A stretch of DNA of 64,000 nucleotides from Muricea muricata (taxonomy: Eukaryota; Cnidaria; Anthozoa; Malacalcyonacea; Plexauridae): contig OY979717.1 of NCBI GenBank assembly GCA_963855995.1, forward strand, positions 3,796,728 to 3,860,727, given 5' to 3'. The notes under the pieces were generated by a model, which worked only from the letters and a program-made list of their open reading frames with translations, made no database searches and was not told where the DNA came from. Position numbers and translations under genes: made by a program. This document shows, one piece after another, positions 23,899-35,074 of the stretch; the stretch's first letter is position 1, and the number at the start of each line of letters is the position of its first letter.

Positions 23899-26370
23899 AT
23901 GCCCAATTCTTGCTCCGTCTTTTGGTGTTGGAAGGCTGGAAAAGGAAAACATTTATCTCTTCATCGGTATGCATAAATACTGAATAGTTTTGACTGCTAT
24001 TTGTATATTTTTTGTAAAAAGTAATCACGCATGCACGACTTTTTTTAATCGCTTGACAGTTGACGACTTGACATCAAAGTTTCTACGCATGCAATATCCA
24101 TTTGTACTTTCCAGATTCTGTGAAAAATCCAGAGTTGTACACTGTATAGCATATGGGTAAAAAAAATGTAAACGAAGGTGTACCAGCCAAATTTGTTCCG
24201 GTGAAAGATAGCCGTATATGTTCAGAGCACTGACATGTTTGAAGAAGATGGCCCTGGTGGAAAAGCAGTACGTATTGAAGGCATATGCTGTACCCACAAT
24301 CTTTAAGTGGCTTGCTGAGGTTGGTGCTGTACCTTGTTCTCGTGTCATATTACATTTACTATATCCAATAAGATGCCATTGAATGGCATATAAACATTGA
24401 GAATTCCATAGGTCACATATGACCCACTAGATTAGACAATGCACACATGATATTTCCATAGGTTATTTCACTATATAAAAACAATATTTACAAACAGGAC
24501 ATCAAGGTTACAAGTGAAGGTTGTTTGTCAGGAAGGTCACTTTGTTTGACATATTAAAAATATCAGTTTACAACCCCAAACCCATTCATGGCCATTATCA
24601 ATTGGGGTCAAATATAACCCAAAACTTGTAGTTTTTCAACCATGTTTTCAAAAGTGTCTGTACTGAAACTAACCCCTTAGGGTTAATACAGCAGATAAAG
24701 GAACAAATTAAAATAATTCTGACGACTAATTGTCTTATGGAACAATTCCATTTTGCCTTTTATTTGTACCTTTTCAGGTCTGATAAGTGCATTTCCGATT
24801 TTATTAAATATACCTAAAAAATTGTTATGCTGTCAAGAATGTGATATTTCAGGTTACAGTAATTAGTACAGAAACAAAACATGCATTATCAGAAATTTCA
24901 TTAATAACTATTTCATATAAGACAATTAAACAGCAATTTTGATTTTTTAAGTTCTTGTTGAATTAAGAGCCTTTGAAAGTTATGTATATCCAGGTTAGTC
25001 CACACAAATTTTGCAAGATTTTATTCTTTTTGTATGTTTCGGATTTGTGTATATAGTTGGTAGAACTGTTTTATGTAAAAATGTTTTAAAATTGCCTGAA
25101 AGATTAATTTAGCACTGCTGAATACTGAGTAGGTTGGTCAATTTTAAAATAATCTACAATAATTATAATAAACAATTATTGTCACTGTCCAGCTGAAACA
25201 AATAAATATCTATTGTGTAGGTAGAAAAACAAAAGGTGCCTAGTGGTTTGAAGGAAACAGTTCTTGTGACTGAGGAATTTGAAGCTGCATCCACAGAGCC
25301 AGGTTGTGTTGAAGTTGTTACTGCATGATGGTAATGACAACTTAGGAATGAAGGTTTTCAATATTGTAAGTAGCCAGCCAGGAAAAAAAGGAAACAACCT
25401 GATGAGTGTCAAAGTAAAGTGGGTAGTAATGAGGCAAGTGATTAAGATCATTCCTACTTTATAAGATCTTCTTCTAGATTAAGAAGAAAAGTTGATGATC
25501 TTATGGACCAGGTTGAAAGTTTGAAGAAGAAATTGAATATATCTCAGAAAAAAAAAAGAAAACCTTGTCAGTAGTGACTGTGCTAATATTCTGGAAAAAA
25601 CTTTTTATGGAGTTACTAGAGGGTGCTAAAGGGGGGGGGGGTGTCGGATGGGTGTCGGATCACGTTTCATGAGAGGAAAAACAGCCATTTCACATTTCAC
25701 AGGTAAAAAATTAGTAATTTCACGAAATTTAATGAACTCGTTTTAAACAGTGTAAATTTAACCCCTTTCTTAACCCGTCAGCCTATTTTTACGCTGTAGG
25801 AAGTAAAAGCACCATTGAAAGCTCAAATTCGGACGAATTTTTGTAAAAACAGCCAATATATGTAGAAAAGAATGAAGAAAATAAATGCATTTAGTAAAAT
25901 TGTTGTTGCCAATGCATTGTACTTTGTTCTTTAGCTCTTATCCCTACTCGTCCAGCTGCCAATCATGGCTCAGATATAGGCATGTAAATCACATTTCACG
26001 ACACAAAAATTTGTCAAATCTCATTTCACAACAACAAATATTGGCAATTCACGGTTCACGAAAAACCCTTTACCACCCTCTTACTAAGGAACTTATGAAA
26101 AGGTTAGTCACACAGAAGAAAAGTCCAGGTGCATAATCCAGGATGATATGTCTATACACAAGCATGTCTAGTGGGATGGTAAGGCAGGCAAGTATTGCGG
26201 GTTTGTTAACTATGGCTTTGATGTCGACTACGACTCGTTGCCAGAAGCTTCAGACACACTAGTGTTTATGGTAGTCTCCTTAAATTCCAACTGGAAAGTA
26301 CCATGTGGATATTTTCTGGTGAATGGTCTCACAGGGGAAGAGAAAGCAAACTTGAACATTGTAAAATTGA
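23899..26370 (+). pseudogene. P-element transposase (THAP9-like), broken
   Basis: Exon 1 (23899-23966) reads MPNSCSVFWCW...LSLHR to a donor CATCG|GTATGC. Exon 2 (24115 to about 24345, acceptor TTTCCAG) gives NPELYTV, FVPVKDSRICSEH and the THAP-closing AYAVPTIF. Near 25465-25560 a coiled coil (RLRRKVDDLMDQVESLKKK) follows, then VTKELMKRLVTQKK split by a MITE, then from 26142 DDMSIHKHV, LVFMVVSLNSNWKVPCGYF and VNGLTGEEKANL, the conserved start of the P-type RNase H-like domain. Stops replace several Trp/Glu codons, and the C-terminal half is missing. DNA-binding and part of the catalytic domain only. Confidence 0.8.
25619..26080. mobile_element. 462-bp MITE in P transposase exon, TTACTA duplication
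   Basis: Termini GAGGGTGCTAAAGGG and the inverse GAGGGTGGTAAAGGG; TTACTA at 25613-25618 and 26081-26086.  Subtracting it restores the P transposase frame (FYGVTKELMK). The interior has direct and inverted TTTCAC/GTGAA-rich motifs. A 6-bp duplication does not identify a superfamily. Confidence 0.75.
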
Positions 26371-28199
26371 ACATTGAATTGTAAATTTTTTAGGCTATTA
26401 CCAGTATTTATTAATTTCATATTAATAGCAAGTCTATTTTCTATTAACAATGTCTATTTCTATTAAGTCAATTTTTAATTAAGTCTTCATCTATTAACAG
26501 CAACTGAATTTTCTCTTTACTCTACATTTTAATTGGATGATTACAGTTTGACAATTTCTGGCTGTCCTGAATTTTTGGGCATCTAGAGGCCTGAATCTAT
26601 AAAAGTGAAGTATATATTCAATTATTAGAGGCAGATCAATTCTCATCTGACAGGAGAGGTGCAGATGTTCCTAAGGGGAGGGGCATTAGTACACACCCCT
26701 ACCAACCCCCATCCCCCCTCCCCTAAAATCTGCCCTTGTCAATTATCATGTTTTTTTTTCACTAAACAGGAATGAAATGCTGGTGCTGCATAATTTAAAT
26801 CTTATAAATATATATATGTATATAATAATTATATATGTTAATACTGGTATTGTTTTGATTAATAAAATCATTGTTCATTAATATAGTTGTTTTTTATTAT
26901 ATATCAAGTATCATAATTAGACATACATATGATAACAATTAATTGTTATGACCCTTTAAGTGTTAATGGCATGACACTGCTCTGGATAGCCCAAATATAT
27001 ATTGTTCAGGTGAGGACACTATCTTGCTGAAATAGTCTAGGTATGCAATTTGTAACTCAGGCAAATGTTCCTTGGGATCCCAATCTATTGAGAACACACT
27101 AATTTAAATTTATACGTGTAGATTGAGAGAGTACTTTGATTTATGTTGATGAAAATATGAAAAAAATTCTTACCTTCCTGGCCTTGTCCCTGTCATATTG
27201 ACTGCCATGTGGGCTAACATTTATCTGGTGAATTAGCAATGTTCAGTACAATTCCCCTGAAAAGTGAAAAGCATTCACTATGACATGTATAAAATTTATT
27301 ACCACTTATATTAAACTAAACAGAAATTTAAGAAAAAAGTGGTAAAAACGAATTTGTGAAACAGTTTTATTGAAGATGTACATTTTTTTGTACGTTAAAT
27401 TTGATGCAAGTTGTTTTCTTTTAAGTTGTGTTTACAATTTATACAATTGTTGAGCAAAACCAAACACAGGTTCTTTCAGCCCAAGACAACTGACCTCTGA
27501 TCGGAAAGCATGCTGTTTTAAATAAAGCATGGACATATGTATAAATTTTGTTGTACTGATATGATGGTATCATGGCATCTGAGTACTAAATATTAAAGTA
27601 TGGGTCACTGGGTCAGGTTTTATGTTGTTCAAGTTCACTAGCCATGTAAAATATAAAACTTTACCTAAGTCCTTTCATATCTTTCGTCCTGTTTCCCGCT
27701 GTTGGCTGCAGAGGCTATCAACGGCGCACAGTATTTTCATTTCATATTCGCAGGCGGTTTAAATGTCTTGACCATAAATTCACAAATGAAACGACGATAT
27801 CAATTTTTTAATACACGATGTATTAAAAAAATATTTTCAATCGCTAAACCAGGGGGGGAATTTCGTGTCGCCCGCAAGTAAATGAGCCCTGGTCAGTGGT
27901 AAACCGCATTAACGGCGTACCCCAGCTGTACCCCAGTGACGTCAAATCCGCCATGTTTTTGGGGACACTTTGAAGTCGAGAGCCCGATCTCCAGATATAT
28001 AGTATAGCTCAGTGGTGAACACGCTCAAATTCTCGCAGCCACGTGGCCAGATCTGAGCTTCCATCAAATTTTCCAGGTAGAATGGATGTCATTTTCATTA
28101 ACACCAATACAATTGATATCTTTGTCATCAAGCGTCGCGGGAGTATTGCGCATGTGCTAATCCATGGATTTGGCGTGAAAACCAACGGGAGGCGCTAAT

Positions 28200-28510
28200 A
28201 GACCCTTCCAAGGTTAGCGACGCCATTTTGCAGGGGGTGCAAAACTGCTGGGGCGAGCGCGCGGTCAGCTATTTTCGCCATATAATTTTATATTGAGTGA
28301 ACCAATATATCGTGTGGAAATTTGGTTGGTTTTCTGATAAGGTATCATAAAATCGTCAAAGTTTTTGTTCTATGGATGGTCTATTTGCTTTTGTCAAACG
28401 TCAGAAAGAAATTTGAATGAATTTGATGAGGTATAATGTCTTCATACTTTGTTTGCTACGACACCTTCTTACGACTTGTTTATTTTGCGCTATTCATAAC
28501 AAAAGCGCGT
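28200..28510 (+). repeat. Left 311-bp TIR of the ISL2EU element
   Basis: Starts AGACCCTTCCAAGGTTAGCG. The first 100 or more bases are identical to the right TIR; over the full length about a dozen differences are visible. Confidence 0.95.
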
Positions 28511-28782
28511 TTAACAAAGCAGTATTTTGAGAAAACCACTTAACCACACACGAGAGTTTGCAAAGGAAGCTTGACAAAGGTGCCGCCGCATATGAAAGCG
28601 TAAACAGTTTCCAGGTGCGAGTTTAAAAACCGCAATATCAAATATCACTTGTTAACGCCGGCTGTTTGGAGTGTTTCATGCTGTTTAGAAACAACTTTTC
28701 TCTGGTCAAAGCTTTGTCTTATATTCTGTGCCAATAACACTTTTTAAAGATAATATTACGATTAGCACTGTGGCATGGCTTA

Positions 28783-31002
28783 ATGGCTACAAACCAGCCT
28801 GAAGAAAAACTAAAATACGACGATTTTCTTCACCTGACAGCATCGTCACTAAAGGACTTTTTAGCTTTACGAGGTCTGAAACAAACTGGAAGAAAGGCTG
28901 AACTTATTGCCCGAGCATTTGGAGCTTACGAACTAAATGCTCCTAAAAAGTTCTCTCAAGAGCAAATATACGAGAAGATTCGGGAAGAGTATGCGAAAAG
29001 GTTAAAATCCAACTTGATAGAAACTGACCCTAAAGCGTTACCAGATTCAGCATGGGCTGACGACGTTCAACAGTGGCCAAAAATCGACGATGGAAAATTA
29101 TTTAGTTACATTTTGAGAATAAAGGCGGTAGATGTCGACTATATCGGAAAGTATAAAGATCAAAAAGCATATTCGTACTGGATGAGTGGTTTTGTTGACA
29201 CTGTTTTTGTTGCCAAATGTCCCTCAAACATTAAATTAATTTTTCTGAAGGGAAAGGTGTCTCCATCCCAAAGATTAAACGAGGATCCACATGAAGTGTG
29301 GGTGTGTATTGAAAACAGCAACACTGATTGCAGGATTGTAACTTCATGGTGTACATGCACTGCAGGAACTGCAGAAGCATGTAACCATGTTATTGCTCTC
29401 TTGTATAAGGTGAACTATGCTTGCCACAAGGATTATATCTCACCGGCTTGTACAAGCATCCCACAAGGCTGGAATAAGGGCACAAAAAAAGAAGTCATGC
29501 CAGAAAAACTTAAAAATTTAACTTTTCGCAAGGATAAAAAAACCAAGAAACCTAGCCAAAGGGACAGTGAAATGAACCAATCGCTAAGAAAAGATTTTGA
29601 TCCACGAAAGCTGCAAGAGAGACAGTTAACCAATGAAAGAGTGTCAGAATTTTTTAACAGCATCAAAGAATGTGTACCCTCTGCTTGTGTACTATACTCC
29701 ATTGAACATGCAAAAGATAATGGTCTTCCCCCACCTTTACTAGAAAAAGCTATTGATTTCATGTCCAGTGAAGAAATAAAAAACAAGTCAGTGGAAGAGG
29801 CTGTACCCCTGTTCATTTGTACATCCCAAATTACAAGTGAGCAAGTCATGAGGGTTGAGCATGAGACAAGAGGACAGCATGCTAGTGATACTTGGAGACA
29901 ACAGCGAATTGGAAGAATTACTGCATCAAATTTTCATAAAGTGTACACTAAATCGGAAACAATTATGAAGACCAGACAAAATTAAAAAAAAAAGCCACAG
30001 TACAGTCCCACCGTATTTGACCTTGTTAATGAGTCAGAGGATATTTCACACCTTCCACAAATAAAATGGGGGATTGAGCGTGAGAAAGATGGTGTCAAAA
30101 GCTTTATGTCAGATATTGCCAGCCAACATGATGGCGGTCTAGAAGGTTTTAGAACGTGTGGTTTATATATTAAGGGTGACTACCAATATCTTGCTGGCTC
30201 ACCAGATGGGCTCTTTACATGCAAATGTTGTACTCCTGCTACGCTGGAAATTAAGTGTCCATACTCTGTGAGGAATGATAACATTATGGAGAAAGAAATT
30301 TATGAGAAGGTGGATTTTTTGGAAGACAACAATGGTATCCCACAGTTAAAGCGAACCCATCGGTATTATACTCAAGTGCAGGCACAGATGTGGCTATGTG
30401 GTGTTAAGCATGCTTTCTTCGTGGTGTGGACAATGGGTGGTAAGCCGTTTTACGAGAAAATTAAGTTTGACCAAGCCTTTATTACAAAGGTAGTGAACAG
30501 TCTAACCTTGTTTTATAAAGCATATGCATTGCCATGTATACTTGGCTATCGAGAGCTTTTTCAATGTCCCAAGTGTGAAAAAGTTATTTTGGAGAAGGAA
30601 GAAATAAACAATCCTTCAACAGAAAACAGCATTTGTTGTAATGTTTGTGGTACTTGGTGGCATCTTTCTTGTGCAGGTCTAACTGAGCTACTGGAGCACA
30701 TATCAGACTCATGGCTGTGTTTCAGTTGTCTTGTTGATAATGTTGATTCCCCCAATGATGCAAGCAGCAGTGATGACGAAAGCAATGTAGGCGAGATAAG
30801 TGGTCCCTCAACTTCAAAAGGCTCTGTACAATCTGACAAGGCAACAAACAATGTATGCAGTGTTTGTCATCTCAAAGCCATTCCTGTGGGAGGGGAGCAT
30901 GTGTGTTCTGTTTGCAGAAATGCTGTGCATGCCTGGTGCAGTAATCATGAAGATGTATCAAGCTCAGCTGACTTGGTTTGCTTATTCTGTCTGAAGGTAT
31001 AG
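28783..31002 (+). pseudogene. SAP-SWIM-YqaJ-PHD nuclease with one in-frame stop
   Basis: A single 740-codon frame interrupted only by TAA at 29983-29985 (codon 401), just before an A10 run. Domains in order: SAP (SLKDFLALRGLKQTGRKAEL, about residues 18-50); SWIM (CTCTAGTAEACNHV, about 195-210); YqaJ/lambda-exonuclease-like core with RIGRITASNFHKV, the Asp in LAGSPDGLF, Glu-Lys in LEIKCPYS and Gln in YYTQVQAQMW; a PHD finger (CPKCEKV to WLCFSC); and a final Cys-rich finger (CSVCHLK to LVCLFC). YqaJ is a 5'-3' exonuclease fold; its role in ISL2EU transposition is unknown. The gene converges on the transposase, 1.6 kb away. The stop could be a real mutation or an assembly error beside the homopolymer. 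Confidence 0.85.
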
Positions 31003-31498
31003 TTTAGGAAAAGACATCTTAAACTTTTCTATCAAACATTTTTTTATATGAATTATGAACAAAAAGGATTTGAAAGATTGTACATTATAAATTAATGCTT
31101 TTAGATTTGAATTATAGTCTGTAAATTAGCATGCCACATTGGACCAAACAGAAAAATGGCCACAACAGGGTTTAAACCAGACCCCTGAGGTTAAGATACA
31201 AAAATGTTTTATTTTGTGGCCTTTAACCCTAACAAGAGGTTGCCTGTCAAGTCCTGCTATAGTTAAACATCAAGCAAAGTTTTTTCTTAGTACTATGTGG
31301 TGCTTAACATATCAGTGATTTAACTGATCTATTTTAAATTGTATTTCACTCAAGTGCAGTAATTGATATTTCAACTTTCAAGATTTGTTTGATGTTTTAA
31401 TTAGCTAATAGTTTATTAGAGATTATATACATGATTTAATCTTTATACTGTAATATGTCAAAATTTCAACATGTTTTTCATATTTGTTTCTATACAAA

Positions 31499-31652
31499 GG
31501 CTGCGAAAGATCGATAAGTGGGGGAAGGGCACGTATTCATATATTTGTGTTGTGCATCATTAATTTCTTTTTAAATTGATTGTTTTTAAAGTCTGTGAAC
31601 ACGAATATATGAATATATGCCCCTCCCCCAATTATCAAACTTCTGCAGCCTC
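31499..31652. mobile_element. 154-bp palindromic MITE inside ISL2EU
   Basis: GGCTGC...AAG ends with an internal palindrome (ATTCATATATTTGTG, TTAAATTGATTGTTTTTAAAG) closely related to the core of the hAT MITE at 21476-21630. It sits between the two convergent genes. The rest of 31003-32587 is non-coding intergenic and 3'-UTR sequence. Confidence 0.7.
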
Positions 31653-32587
31653 TGTTTTTATAAACTTAAGCTGTCAATTTTAGCAAGTATATTTTTAATG
31701 AAATAAATAGAATGGCCTAATGGTAATACCATTTTTGTACTGGTAATAAAGTTGTCAAGATTTTTATAACAAGAAAATGAAGGCCATCTTTTACTTATTC
31801 CACAAACCAATTTACAAACACTTGCTTACTGGAATCACTTTTATCTATAATCACAATGTCTGACAGTTTATCACTTAATAAATGTGTTACTAGTTTGTAT
31901 TAAGCTTGTGATTGCTTTTTTCATTAGAAAAGAAAAAAATTAGACCAATCAACCATTTCAAAATCAGACTTTAAATTGTTTTAAGGGTTTGTACGTTCCA
32001 AAATTTAATTAAATCAAGGACTCTTCAAGGAATTTTAAGGCCATGCTTTAGGAAATTTAAAGATCAATGAGCTAAAAAATGCCTGGTGAAGCATCATTAG
32101 CAACCATGAAAGGTCACAACAAAGAACTGAAAAACATGTTGTAGTCCTAGTGTAGAGCAAAAATAACTTGCCATTGGTTAACAATTCAGGGCTTTTCAAT
32201 CACTTTAGAAATTTAAGGACTTTTGAGGCCCTGCATTATTTGTTTTTTATTCAAGCATATTCACAGACAGTCAAGTTTTGTATGAACCTTTTTTTTATTC
32301 CCTTTTATCAAAATATTGTGCTGTTGGTAATAGGGATAAAGAAACCAGGATCCAGTTGCTCTAAAGGAAATATTCATGCAGCATATTTTTATGTTAACAA
32401 AAATTTTTCAAAAATCTTTTTTGAGATTATTAGTTTTTTGATTTTATATTTTCAACACAAACAGATTATGTAAAATACAGAAATTAAAACAATGAAATAA
32501 ACTTTAATATATCCTAGATTAGCGCTTAGCTGCATTAATTAAACAGCCAGCCACAAAAATACTCTAACACAAGTTCAGAAAGTTATT

Positions 32588-33997
32588 TCACACACACAGA
32601 GGAGGTAACAGATTGCACAGAGAACAACAAACACGAACAATGTCGTCAGCCTCAGACAATAAGCTAATGGGGAGCTCATGCTTTAGTATACTAAACACTT
32701 TCATCCGTCCGATGGCTTGTTCAACATAAATCCTTACGTTCGCTATGTTTGATGTCTTCTTAACATCAGCAGGAAGCATTTGCATTGATGCAGCTTTGCT
32801 AGGGGGTATACAAAGTGATGCCATTCTCATCATAAGCTCTTCCTTTATCTTAAATCCCCTATCAGCCATGACTTCATCAAATGGCTGTAAAAGGTCTAAA
32901 AATCCACTGTCTTTTACAATAAAAATGTCAGTAGCTCTGCCGCCATATGTAGGTGAGACATATGAAATTGCTCCATTAGGCGTTATGGCTACCAAAGCTT
33001 TGAAAGTATAATGATGTTTATACTCACTCCACATTGTAGCTGCTATGTCTAGTCCACTTGGTGTTTCAGTGAAGCACTCAAAGCAATCGATAATACATCG
33101 TACTTTTGGATAGAGCTTAGCAAAACAACTAGGAAGGGTTTTCCTCACCTGACTTCTGCTCGGCCAAATAATAAGCACGGACAATTCTTTTGACATAAGT
33201 TTTATCCATGTAATGAAGATGCTACTGGCTGTTGCTGATGACACGTCAAATCTAAATGCTAAGTCCTCAGTCAGTAGTGCCAGGCGCAGCTTCATTAAAG
33301 TTAATAGTATCTCCTGTTCCAGAGATAGTTTTCTTGGTGGACCACTCTTTTTCCCAGTACCAGCAAATAGTTGAAAAGGTGTAGCAGTTCCCTTAGGTGC
33401 TTCCTTTTCTGTCTGCTTTGCACCTCGCCAATATTGCATGTTTTGAGCTTTTGGCAGGAGAAAGTTAAACACACATTTAAAACTTTCAGTAGAGTTCAAA
33501 CCAGTGTAAAGTTTTACCTCAAACTCTCTTGTAAATTGCTCAAAACGAAGGGGAACCTTAACTGCAATATCAGTATCAACTCCTGGATTTTCTTCCATAT
33601 GGTCGTCACTATCTGAATCAGATGAAATCTGTTTAGAACTCGTTGCTTCGTCTTTCTCTTGCATTTTGTTTCGTTTGCGCTTTTTAGGAGTGCTAGCATG
33701 GTGGTAGTCTGAAAGCGTTAAAAAAACAGAAGGAAAGTCCGTTGCAGGATTGTTTGGGGTTCTGTTTCCCAACGGAAAATGATTTGAACAAACAAAAGTG
33801 CCTTGAGCTCCTGGGGTCGGATTGAATGCGTCACTTCTGCTCTTCGCGATTTGCTTACGCCAAACTTCAGCCAACTGAGGGTCTTTTGGCCACTTGTGGA
33901 ACACAAGAGTGTCCACATGAGATCTTTTTTGTTGAAGATCAGTATATCGTTTGTCATTATCACAATATCCAACAGCACAGCGAGCGTGTTTTGGCAT
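32588..33997 (-). CDS. ISL2EU transposase, THAP and DDE (IS5-like)
   Basis: An uninterrupted 469-residue ORF. The N-terminal THAP zinc finger has C7 and C12, a VFHKWP motif and CSNHF, ending near FPSVFLT. After an acidic Ser-rich linker comes a helix-turn-helix (LSLEQEILLTLMKLRL, TEDLAFRFDVS), then a DDE_Tnp_4-type core with the Asp in RCIIDCFE, the second Asp in DEVMADRGFK and the Glu in RIYVEQAIGRMK. THAP would bind the TIRs; DDE cuts and joins DNA. The length and all catalytic residues are consistent with an active enzyme. The start was chosen because the THAP Met-Pro opening is at the first ATG. Confidence 0.92.
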   Translation of the reverse strand: MPKHARCAVGYCDNDKRYTDLQQKRSHVDTLVFHKWPKDPQLAEVWRKQIAKSRSDAFNPTPGAQGTFVCSNHFPLGNRTPNNPATDFPSVFLTLSDYHHASTPKKRKRNKMQEKDEATSSKQISSDSDSDDHMEENPGVDTDIAVKVPLRFEQFTREFEVKLYTGLNSTESFKCVFNFLLPKAQNMQYWRGAKQTEKEAPKGTATPFQLFAGTGKKSGPPRKLSLEQEILLTLMKLRLALLTEDLAFRFDVSSATASSIFITWIKLMSKELSVLIIWPSRSQVRKTLPSCFAKLYPKVRCIIDCFECFTETPSGLDIAATMWSEYKHHYTFKALVAITPNGAISYVSPTYGGRATDIFIVKDSGFLDLLQPFDEVMADRGFKIKEELMMRMASLCIPPSKAASMQMLPADVKKTSNIANVRIYVEQAIGRMKVFSILKHELPISLLSEADDIVRVCCSLCNLLPPLCV

Positions 33998-34164
33998 ATT
34001 TGATGTGCAGCTTTATGCATGGACCTCATATTTATATTAGTTTTTTGGACTTTTGCACCTGGAAACTGATTATGAACTGCGGCGGCACTTTTGTCTAGCT
34101 TCCTTTGCAAACCTTCGTGTGCGGTTTTTGCAAAATACGGCATTGTTAAACCGCATAGGTTCAT

Positions 34165-34475
34165 ACGCGCTTTTGTTATGAATAGCACAAAGTAAACAAG
34201 TCGTACAAAGGTGTCGTAGCAAACAAGGCATGAAGACATTATACCTCATCAAATTCATTCAAATTTCTTTCTGATGTTTGACAAAAGCAAATAGACCATC
34301 CGTAGAGCAAAAACTTTGACGATTTTATCATATCTTATCAGAAAACCAACCAAATTTCCACACGATATATTGGTTCACTCAATATAAAATTATATGGCGA
34401 AAATAGCTGACCGCGCGCTCGCCCCAGCAGTTTTGCACCCCCTGCAAAATGGCGTCGCTAACCTTGGAAGGGTCT
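34165..34475 (-). repeat. Right 311-bp TIR of the ISL2EU element
   Basis: Reverse complement of 28200-28510, ending CGCTAACCTTGGAAGGGTCT. Both TIRs end inward at AAAAGCGCGT. Confidence 0.95.
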
Positions 34476-34971
34476 ATTGGTTTTCTAACAGTGAAATCAG
34501 ATTAATAAAAATATAGTAAAATGCCTAAAAATAAATGTCATTTGTCGCCAGAGTATTTACTTTTTCCAGTTTTTTTTTGTTTTGAAGCATTGCAGATAAC
34601 ACAAAGTTAGAATTTTTTGGGCTGAATAGGCCAAGTTTAATAAAATACACTTGCGAGAACACAAGGTATAAACATGTATTTTGCGCCGTGTGGCGGTATT
34701 TTTATGACTATATATCGACATCGTCAACAAGAATTACATACAAAGCAAAAATTGTGCAATGTATCTTCTGTGAACGCGTTAATGATATATATAACAAGGT
34801 TATCCGTATATATTATAGCAAGGGCAAAGACCTGAAGCGCGAATGAGGAAAATCTATGTGTCAATGCGCATGGTATACAGTCATATTCACATTAGCATTG
34901 TTTTGCGCTTTATGGTTTATTGCATACAAGATGGAAATTAGTCTCGAGAAAAAATTTACATCGATGAAAAT

Positions 34972-35074
34972 GCTCAGTTGAAAAGATTTCTGCAAGATCG
35001 CGGTGTTAGTGTGAACAGCCAACTTAAGCTAGGGTTAGTCGCTATCGCTTGTGCTGTTGAAAGCATGAAACTGT
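34972..35074 (+). pseudogene. SAP-like exon fragment, copy A
   Basis: Reads LKRFLQDRGVSVNSQLKLGL then VAIACAVESMKL, the leucine/arginine/glycine pattern of a SAP DNA-binding motif. It is cut at its 3' side by the BEL element; the start is disrupted by a small indel compared with copy B at 43946. Parent gene not recognised. Confidence 0.5.

Larger units (their letters stand above)
23668..28014 (+). mobile_element. P-superfamily transposon, degenerate
   Basis: Begins CACTGAGCTCTACTAATATA and ends with the inverse (CACTGAGCTATACTATATAT), followed by TIR sequence CTGGAGATCGGGCTCT and GTGTCCCCAAAAACATGGCGG-type subterminal inverted repeats. GTGAACAC is duplicated exactly at 23660-23667 and 28015-28022. 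Plus-strand exons encode a THAP domain and a P-type transposase fragment. Eight-base duplications and THAP transposases define P elements. The 26390-28014 region and the introns 24350-25220 hold nothing recognisable. Confidence 0.85.
22968..28110 (-). pseudogene. Gypsy gag with two CCHC knuckles, split by P element
   Basis: The start (about 28110 to 28023) includes ILPGKFDGSSDLATWLREFER. After the P-type element, 23659-22968 continues with GAMCPTAQRDIFYAEF, capsid-like sequence and two zinc knuckles, CYKCGRPGHIAKDC and CFSCRGYGHMSRDC. There is a one-base frameshift at the junction and at least one stop. Gag forms the virus-like particle; here it is non-functional. Confidence 0.8.
28200..34475. 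mobile_element. ISL2EU-type DNA transposon, near intact
   Basis: A 6276-bp element with 311-bp terminal inverted repeats, AT duplicated at 28198-28199 and 34476-34477. The inverse copy of the target at 43770 preserves the empty site (GGCGCTAATTGG), proving both ends. It carries two convergent genes: a SAP-SWIM-YqaJ-PHD protein (plus) and a THAP-DDE transposase (minus). ISL2EU elements are known to pair an IS5-like transposase with a YqaJ nuclease and to duplicate 2 bp. Except for one stop in the YqaJ gene it looks complete. Confidence 0.9.
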
